Assembly: GCF_025499605.1 (NCBI RefSeq)
Contig: NZ_JAFMVC010000003.1
Location: 248,001 to 312,000 of the forward strand
From: Carboxylicivirga litoralis
Lineage (GTDB): Bacteria; Bacteroidota; Bacteroidia; Bacteroidales; Marinilabiliaceae
Reading direction: 5' to 3'
Length of the DNA: 64,000 nt
Numbering within the stretch: the stretch's first letter is position 1; each line of letters opens with the position of its first letter. The position numbers were made by a program, and so were the translations under genes. Positions 63,035 through 64,000 of this stretch are shown one piece after another. The notes beneath the pieces were generated by a model. The model saw only the letters and a list, made by a program, of their open reading frames with translations, was not told where the DNA came from and made no database searches.

Positions 63035-64000
63035 TTATTCAATAATCAATTGCTTTTTAACAACTTTGTCGTTATAAATGAGATGCACAAAGTAAAGACC
63101 TGGTTTCAAACTAGAAATATCAATCTGATTTTTCTTGCCTTTCAGTTTTTGTTTTTTAACCAATCCTTTACGCTCACTCCATATTTGTATTTCGTATGAC
63201 TCCGGCACTACAGTTAATTCACTGGAGGTACTCATCATATTTACAATGGTTTCTGACTTTACTTCACTAATTGTTATGTTTAAAGTTTCAGATGCTGGGT
63301 TTGGGGATATTTCCATACTCAATGGAAAGCCACCACTATTTGGGGTAAGCGTATTAATCATAATATCTTCACCGCATGTATTTGAAGCTATAGCCATGGC
63401 ACCTATAAATCCACTTGAGCTTGTCATAATACTGCAAGTGTTACCATTATCTACATAATAGGCCGAAGAAGGCGTTACATCCCAGCTAATATTAGCAGTA
63501 AAATCATGGCTGTATGCTTCAAAAGTTACAACTGTTCCAACGTTCTCTTTAACCACTTCACCATATTCAACTTCTTCACCAAATTCATTATATCTGTAAA
63601 TGTCAGGTTCTCCTGCCCAAACTAACTTCGGGTTTAAATCAGCACTTGTTGAATAACTATCTGTTATTGTGGCATTGATTGTTGCTCTTCCTGTTATTTG
63701 GTCTGCTTTGAATGTACAAGGGTTAGAACCCTGAACCGATACTCTTGTTAGTAATGAATTCCAAGTGATGGAATAGCCTGGTAATAAGTTGTTAATTGAA
63801 TAGGAGTAGGCACCTGTGCATAATAATGCACTTCCTGTAATTCTAGGTAGTGTAGCAGTTGTAACAGTGGCTTTATCACTTACTTCAGAAGAGCCAGCAC
63901 TGTTTTTTGCATACACATAGAAATCATATGTTTCGTCCGGACTTAAGCCTGGAATAGTAAATGATGTTGTAGTGACATTATTACCAACCGTAGTTGTTTC
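63035..64000 (-). CDS. Type IX-secreted protein with FN3 domain, 5' partial
   Basis: At least 322 codons are visible; the frame is open to the window edge (position 64000), so the GTG at 63916 is internal. The visible part begins with a fibronectin type III-like domain (FTIPGLSPDETYDFYVYAKN) and continues with Ig/PKD-like beta repeats (ITGSALLCTGAYSYSI, then a GYSITWNS strand). The last 75 residues (SMEISPNPASETLNITI and SLKPGLYFVHLIYNDKVVKKQ) are a type IX secretion sorting domain, cut off on export. So it is exported or surface-attached through the T9SS. The catalytic or binding part should lie beyond the window. Confidence 0.9.
   Translation of the reverse strand, partial: ETTTVGNNVTTTSFTIPGLSPDETYDFYVYAKNSAGSSEVSDKATVTTATLPRITGSALLCTGAYSYSINNLLPGYSITWNSLLTRVSVQGSNPCTFKADQITGRATINATITDSYSTSADLNPKLVWAGEPDIYRYNEFGEEVEYGEVVKENVGTVVTFEAYSHDFTANISWDVTPSSAYYVDNGNTCSIMTSSSGFIGAMAIASNTCGEDIMINTLTPNSGGFPLSMEISPNPASETLNITISEVKSETIVNMMSTSSELTVVPESYEIQIWSERKGLVKKQKLKGKKNQIDISSLKPGLYFVHLIYNDKVVKKQLIIE

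Overview
The window looks like chromosomal DNA of a Bacteroidota species, probably marine or polysaccharide-degrading and perhaps near Bacteroidales/Marinilabiliales (low certainty at order level). Reasons: a type IX secretion C-terminal domain, Bacteroidota-type promoters (TTTG, about 20 bp, TAnnTTTG), few Shine-Dalgarno sites, SusB-like GH97, sulfatases, OmpP1/FadL, the pairs DUF4286-ruvC and hpt-adk-obg, and an S16 protein with a long acidic tail. No rRNA, tRNA, CRISPR, phage or transposase was seen.

Layout. 1-2760: two convergent sulfatases. 2761-18432: housekeeping genes: rpsP, a DNA polymerase III alpha subunit with a fused proofreading domain, thioredoxin, a MORN-type lipoprotein, a CNT nucleoside transporter with a BFN-type nuclease, rplU-rpmA, serS, DUF4286-ruvC facing priA, and a metallo-beta-lactamase fold protein. 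18556-21234: a YifB/ComM ATPase and inorganic pyrophosphatase, separated by a spacer of AAAACGT-type palindromes. 21335-35951: a minus-strand haem block with a two-component system, a 4-TM protein, hemG, hemH, an OmpP1/FadL porin, hemN, hemE, hemL, hemB, hemD, hemC and hemA, covering the C5 pathway from glutamyl-tRNA to protohaem. 36121-45791: a small membrane protein, aroK, parC-parE, a membrane-anchored MutS-like ATPase, obg, adk and hpt. 46025-47041: purE facing a SPOR lipoprotein. 47152-56842: a phosphate island. 57213-62095: two lipoprotein glycoside hydrolases. 62205-64000: ung and a secreted type IX protein cut by the window edge.

The most interesting part is 47152-56842. A PhoR-PhoB-like pair is divergent from a PiT phosphate transporter carrying a fused PhoU-like domain. 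Next come a TonB-dependent receptor and a surface-type lipoprotein built from two 341-residue repeats. Upstream of both the PiT gene and the receptor gene lie TTAACA-like hexamers repeated every 11 bp. In both places the last hexamer ends exactly 20 bp before a TAnnTTTG -7 element. This resembles the PhoP/PhoB box and replaces the usual -33 element. I infer a phosphate-starvation regulon in which a receptor and a non-SusD lipoprotein import phosphate or a phosphorus compound across the outer membrane.

Many spacers, especially in the haem block, hold short reiterated words with an inverted partner. They look like dispersed intergenic repeats.
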